Assembly: GCA_937927885.1 (NCBI GenBank)
Contig: CALEZJ010000363.1
Span: forward strand, 1 to 8,369
Origin: an uncultured Paracoccaceae bacterium
GTDB lineage: Bacteria > Pseudomonadota > Alphaproteobacteria > Rhodobacterales > Rhodobacteraceae
DNA length: 8,369 nucleotides
Direction: 5' to 3'
Under the pieces are notes generated by a model. That model saw only the letters and a program-made list of their open reading frames with translations. It did no database searches and was not told the DNA's origin. The translations under genes and the position numbers were made by a program. Shown here piece after piece: positions 5,520 through 8,369 of the stretch (within the stretch, counting starts at the first letter, position 1; each line of letters opens with the position of its first letter).

Positions 5520-6560
5520 TCAGGGGCGGGGACCTGCGGCCTCGATGGCCTCGCCCTGCGCTGACGCGACATAGACGGAGATGTCCTGCGCGGGTACGAA
5601 ATCCGTTGCCTCGAAGATGATGCGGTTCTGTGCCTCTCGCAGGGCACCGGGCAGGCAAAGAAACACGAAATCCCAGGATCCCGGCGATTCGACCACCAGC
5701 CGGAAGTGACCGATGGGCCCGCGCCAGTTGGCCCCGGTGGTCAGGATATAGTCGACCTCCTGCGAGAAGAAGGTCGAAAAGCCGCGCAGACCGGTCTCGC
5801 CGCGCAGTTGCGCCTGCATCTGCGCCTCGATTTCGGGTTCGGGGCAGTAGTGGCTGCGCAGGGTTGCCAGATGCTCGGAATAGCCCTCCCAAGGGGGTTC
5901 GGCCTGCCCCGGCAGAAGCGAATCGAGCGAGGCCGCCGCCACGGGGGTGTAGCTGTGGCTGACACGCACCTCGGCTTGCGGCGCAAAGGTCTGCTCGCGC
6001 AGGAAGGTGGTCTGCAGCGTCCAGCGCGGCAGTCCCTCGGCGTCGAGAAAGCGTTGTTCCAGCAGGGCGCGGCGCTGCTCGGGGGTCCAACTGCGCCGGT
6101 ATTCGGCAAAGGTCCAGTAGTCCATCGCCGCCACCGGCGAGAGGCCCAGCGATTCAAGGAACCCGCTGCGGTCCACCCCGTCCAGCATGACCCGGTGATG
6201 CGGCGTCAGCGTGACCGGCTGTCCATCGACAAGCGTCTCGAATCCCACATAATTGTCGCTGTCACGAAACGGCAGGTTGAAATAGGCCAGATCGTCGGGA
6301 CGCCCCGCCTCGGGCAGCGGGAAGGCGACCTGCACGGTCACCGGCGCCTCGGTCTGGTTGACGAACACATACTCGACCCGGATCTGCACGGGCGAGACGG
6401 TCAGAACCTCGGAGCGCAGGGCGATGGCGTCGCTGCGCAGGAAGGCCAGCCCGCCGACACCAAAGCCTGCCACCGAATCGTTTGCGCGAACCGGCTGGGT
6501 CATCAGGGGCAGGGTCATCAAGGGAAGGGTCAGGACGAACGCCGACAGGATCCTGCGCAT
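5520..6560 (-). CDS. Exported DUF4424-family protein
   Basis: A 346-residue protein of a family without known function. A signal peptide covers residues 1-26 (MRR, a hydrophobic core with LPLMT twice in a row, and VRA before N27-D28), so the mature protein should be periplasmic. The mature start [14 protein letters not shown] and the blocks [32 protein letters not shown] and [20 protein letters not shown] match the DUF4424 pattern as I know it: a beta-rich domain. Two cysteines, C239 and C302, are the only ones in the mature part and could form a disulfide. The ATG at 6558-6560 was chosen because GAGG lies 6 nt upstream; an in-frame TTG two codons earlier would have no spacer. It precedes hemE on the same strand, with no evident functional link. 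Confidence 0.85.
   Translation of the reverse strand: MRRILSAFVLTLPLMTLPLMTQPVRANDSVAGFGVGGLAFLRSDAIALRSEVLTVSPVQIRVEYVFVNQTEAPVTVQVAFPLPEAGRPDDLAYFNLPFRDSDNYVGFETLVDGQPVTLTPHHRVMLDGVDRSGFLESLGLSPVAAMDYWTFAEYRRSWTPEQRRALLEQRFLDAEGLPRWTLQTTFLREQTFAPQAEVRVSHSYTPVAAASLDSLLPGQAEPPWEGYSEHLATLRSHYCPEPEIEAQMQAQLRGETGLRGFSTFFSQEVDYILTTGANWRGPIGHFRLVVESPGSWDFVFLCLPGALREAQNRIIFEATDFVPAQDISVYVASAQGEAIEAAGPRP
6497..6526. repeat. 15-bp tandem duplication inside the DUF4424 signal peptide
   Basis: Units at 6497-6511 and 6512-6526 match at 13 of 15 positions (GGGTCATCA shared, then GGGCA versus AGGGA with a following A), and a third partial copy of GGGTCA begins at 6527. On the coding strand they encode LPLMT twice, lengthening the hydrophobic core of the signal peptide by five residues without shifting the frame. 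Confidence 0.8.
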
Positions 6561-6566
6561 GGGCAA

Positions 6567-6570
6567 CCTC
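6567..6570 (-). promoter_or_regulatory. Shine-Dalgarno that decides the DUF4424 start
   Basis: GAGG on the minus strand is 6 nt from the ATG at 6558-6560, and excludes the TTG at 6564-6566, which abuts it. Confidence 0.6.
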
Positions 6571-6686
6571 GCATCATGAAGGCCCCAGCAAGGCAGAGCG
6601 TGCCGCGCAAGTCCATGACCGGGATCAAGGCGCGCGGCAATACGCCCAAATCCCGGGAAAGCCTGCGCTGGCGCGGCTTGCGCCGG

Positions 6687-6715
6687 TGGACGCCCCGGCA
6701 GGGCCGGGCTATATC
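6687..6715 (+). promoter_or_regulatory. Candidate promoter of dusA
   Basis: TGGACG (6687-6692, 4 of 6 to TTGACA) lies 17 nt before TATATC (6710-6715, 4 of 6 to TATAAT), the only A/T-rich patch in this spacer. Transcription would begin around 6722, about 25 nt before the GTG at 6747, consistent with that start. Confidence 0.4.
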
Positions 6716-6746
6716 TTCAGGGACCCTTGGATCAGGCAATCCCCTC

Positions 6747-7745
6747 GTGACGCAACCCCTGCCCCAGAACCCCCCGGCCTGGCGCCTGTCGGTGGCCCCG
6801 ATGCTCGACTGGACGGATTCGTCCTGTCGGCAGTTGCATCGCAGCCTCAGCCGCCAGACGCTGCTATACACCGAAATGGTCACCTCGGCGGCGCTGGTGC
6901 GCGGCGGGGCGCGGCATCTCTTGCACTTTGACCCGGTGGAACAGCCCTTGGCGCTGCAACTCGGGGGCTCGGACCCTGCCGAACTGGCCCAAGCCGCGCG
7001 GATGGGCGCCGATGAAGGGTATGGCGAGATCAACCTCAATGTCGGCTGCCCGTCTGACCGGGTGCAATCGGGGTGTTTTGGCGCCGTGCTGATGAAGACG
7101 CCCGATCTGGTGGGCGAATGCCTGACGGCAATGGGCGCGGCCTGCGGGGCCGAGATCACCGTGAAATGCCGACTGGGCGTCGACGATCAGGACCCCGAAC
7201 AGGCGCTGCCCGCGCTGCTGGACGCCGCGCGCGCTGCCGGGGTGCGCAGGGTCATCGTGCATGCGCGAAAAGCCTGGTTGCAGGGGCTGTCACCCCGCGA
7301 GAACCGCGAGATTCCGCCGCTGGACCACGATCTGGCGGCGCGGATGGTGGCGCATTTCCCGGATCTTGCGATCTGCATCAACGGCGGGATCGCCAGCCTC
7401 GATCAGGCGGAAACCCTGCTGGCACGCGGCTTTGCCGGGGTGATGATCGGACGCGCTGCCTATCACGCGCCCTTCGACATCCTCGCCGATGCCGACCGCC
7501 GGATCTATGGCGCCGCGCCCTCGGGGTTGACGCCAACCGAGGCGGCGCGCGCCATGCTGCCGGTGATCGCGGCCCATCTGGCGCGCGGCGGTCGTCTGAT
7601 CGGCGTCACGCGGCACATGCTGGGCCTGTTCGCAGGCCAGCCGGGGGCACGGGCCTGGCGCCGGGCGCTGTCCGAAATGCCGAACGGCACGCTTCGCGAC
7701 ATCGAGACCCTGATCGCGCAAGTCGACGAAAGACTGGCGGCATGA
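6747..7745 (+). CDS. dusA: tRNA-dihydrouridine synthase, DusA type
   Basis: Dus enzymes are FMN-dependent and reduce specific uridines in the tRNA D-loop to dihydrouridine using NADPH; DusA acts on U20/U20a in studied bacteria. The 332-residue protein has VAPMLDWTD (16-24) and YTEM (41-44) for FMN binding, LQLGGSDP, then INLNVGCPSDRVQSGCFGA with the catalytic acid C101. K140 in ITVKCRLG and H172-R174 in VHARK contact FMN and RNA in the family, and INGGI and GVMIGRAAY close the TIM barrel. The C-terminal helical domain contains TRHMLGLF...GARAWRR, typical of DusA. The frame is open far upstream, including an ATG at 6576, but the product would then start with a basic, unconserved leader and lie upstream of the candidate promoter, so the GTG at 6747 (weak AGG 10 nt before it) is preferred. 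It overlaps the next gene by ATGA. Confidence 0.93.
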   Translation: MTQPLPQNPPAWRLSVAPMLDWTDSSCRQLHRSLSRQTLLYTEMVTSAALVRGGARHLLHFDPVEQPLALQLGGSDPAELAQAARMGADEGYGEINLNVGCPSDRVQSGCFGAVLMKTPDLVGECLTAMGAACGAEITVKCRLGVDDQDPEQALPALLDAARAAGVRRVIVHARKAWLQGLSPRENREIPPLDHDLAARMVAHFPDLAICINGGIASLDQAETLLARGFAGVMIGRAAYHAPFDILADADRRIYGAAPSGLTPTEAARAMLPVIAAHLARGGRLIGVTRHMLGLFAGQPGARAWRRALSEMPNGTLRDIETLIAQVDERLAA

Positions 7746-8369
7746 GGGGGGTCGCGCCCCTAGCTCTGGCACTGCTGGCCGCCTGCGCCCCGATGGGCGA
7801 GGTCCAGCGCCTGAGCGCCAGCGCCGACGCGACGGCACCCGTCGCCGCCTGGCGCCCCGGCGCGCCCGATCCCTACCCGCCCGCCCGCAGCAACGCCGAA
7901 ATGGTGGGGGACTTCCTGGAACTTGGCTTTCAGATGGAAAGCGGACGGTCGATCCCGCTCTTCTCGCGCTTTGAAGGTCCGGTGCGGGTGGTGGCACAGG
8001 GGGATGTCTCGCCCGGGCTGCTGGCCGATCTGGACCGGCTGATCGGTCGTTTGCGCGCCGAAGCCGGGATCGACATTTCCCGTACGGCGCAGGCTGCCGA
8101 AGGCGAAAACGTCATCGCGGTCGAATTCCTGCCGCGTCGGCAGATGCAGGCAGTCGTGCCCGCAGCGGCCTGTTTCGTGGTGCCCAACGTGTCGAACTGG
8201 GCCGAGTTCGCCGCCAACCGCCGCAGCCCAGTGATAGACTGGACGCGCGTCACCCAGCGCCAGCGCGCGGTGGTGTTCGTGCCCTGGGACACGACGCCGC
8301 AGGAAATCCGCGACTGCCTGCACGAGGAAATCGCCCAGGCCCTGGGACCGCTGAACGACCTGTTCCGCC
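7742..8369 (+). CDS. DUF2927-family lipoprotein (3' end beyond the window)
   Basis: This frame begins with ATG at 7742, overlapping the dusA stop (ATGA), and stays open for 209 codons to the right edge. The N-terminus is a short lipoprotein signal, MRGVAPLALALLAAC, with lipobox L12-A13-A14-C15, so the mature protein should be anchored to the membrane through C15. A Pro-rich linker follows, then DFLELGFQMESGR (57-69), FEGPVRVVAQG, a charged helix LDRLIGRLRAEAGIDI, CFVVPNVSNW (C144) and the stretch DCLHEEIAQALGPLNDLF (H194, E195, E196). These blocks match the DUF2927 family as I know it. The HEExxQ stretch looks enzyme-like but is not a standard HExxH zinc site; function is unknown. Only a weak GGCGG precedes the ATG, so translation is probably coupled to dusA. 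Confidence 0.8.
   Translation, partial: MRGVAPLALALLAACAPMGEVQRLSASADATAPVAAWRPGAPDPYPPARSNAEMVGDFLELGFQMESGRSIPLFSRFEGPVRVVAQGDVSPGLLADLDRLIGRLRAEAGIDISRTAQAAEGENVIAVEFLPRRQMQAVVPAAACFVVPNVSNWAEFAANRRSPVIDWTRVTQRQRAVVFVPWDTTPQEIRDCLHEEIAQALGPLNDLFR

Noticed and set aside
5452..6090. N-terminal extension of the hemE frame
   Set aside because: It overlaps DUF4424 in another frame and shows no family similarity; a strong ribosome site marks the ATG at 5451.
6670..6684. Short GGCGC/GCGCC hairpin before dusA as a terminator or riboswitch
   Set aside because: Only five pairs, no T-tract, no larger conserved structure; expected by chance at this GC content.
5706..6746. Extension of the dusA frame back to 5706
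   Set aside because: The part before 6576 is antisense to the DUF4424 gene and has low-complexity His/Gln/Arg composition. It is not part of the enzyme.
7760..8323. 187-codon minus-strand frame at the right edge
   Set aside because: It is antisense to the DUF2927 lipoprotein gene, whose lipobox and conserved blocks are clear.
1..8369. Defence system, prophage, insertion sequence, CRISPR array, toxin-antitoxin pair, tRNA or rRNA
   Set aside because: No transposase, integrase, nuclease or repeat-spacer pattern and no RNA gene could be recognised on either strand; the genes are housekeeping or conserved envelope families.

Overview
The window reads as an ordinary chromosomal housekeeping segment from a GC-rich alphaproteobacterium, most likely Rhodobacteraceae (Paracoccus/Rhodobacter-like). 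This rests on the protein families present (DUF1194, DUF4424, DUF2927, a Rhodobacterales-style pyrE and dnaB), the strong GC bias at third codon positions, and a GC-hairpin intergenic element of a kind I associate with this order. The assignment is by recognition only; no database search was possible.

Layout, left to right. The window opens with the last 31 codons of a glyoxalase/VOC-type gene (+). It is followed at once by a DUF1194 (vWA-like, exported) gene that is broken: its signal peptide and DxSxS motif are in one frame and the rest of the domain is in another, with a stretch missing between them. It converges tail to tail with a minus-strand pair, a 66-aa HMA metal-binding protein and a 291-aa EamA/DMT-family transporter. 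The HMA gene is divergent from pyrE (+), and their candidate promoters lie back to back. pyrE is followed by a 281-bp spacer with two strong GC hairpins, a short AT-rich island with nested dyads and a DnaA-box-like nonamer, and then dnaB (+), the replicative helicase.

dnaB converges on hemE (-, uroporphyrinogen decarboxylase). Upstream of hemE on the same strand lies an exported DUF4424 protein whose signal peptide carries a 15-bp tandem duplication. The DUF4424 gene is divergent from a dusA-type tRNA-dihydrouridine synthase gene (+). The dusA stop codon overlaps by ATGA the start of a DUF2927 lipoprotein gene, which is complete at its 5' end but runs off the right edge.

The genes serve pyrimidine synthesis (pyrE), DNA replication (dnaB), heme synthesis (hemE) and tRNA modification (dusA), with envelope proteins of unknown function between them. 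I see no phage, transposon, CRISPR, toxin-antitoxin, tRNA or rRNA signature, and no evidence of a new multi-gene system. The most useful second-look items are the decayed DUF1194 gene, the structured pyrE-dnaB spacer, the signal-peptide tandem repeat and the overlapping dusA-DUF2927 pair.
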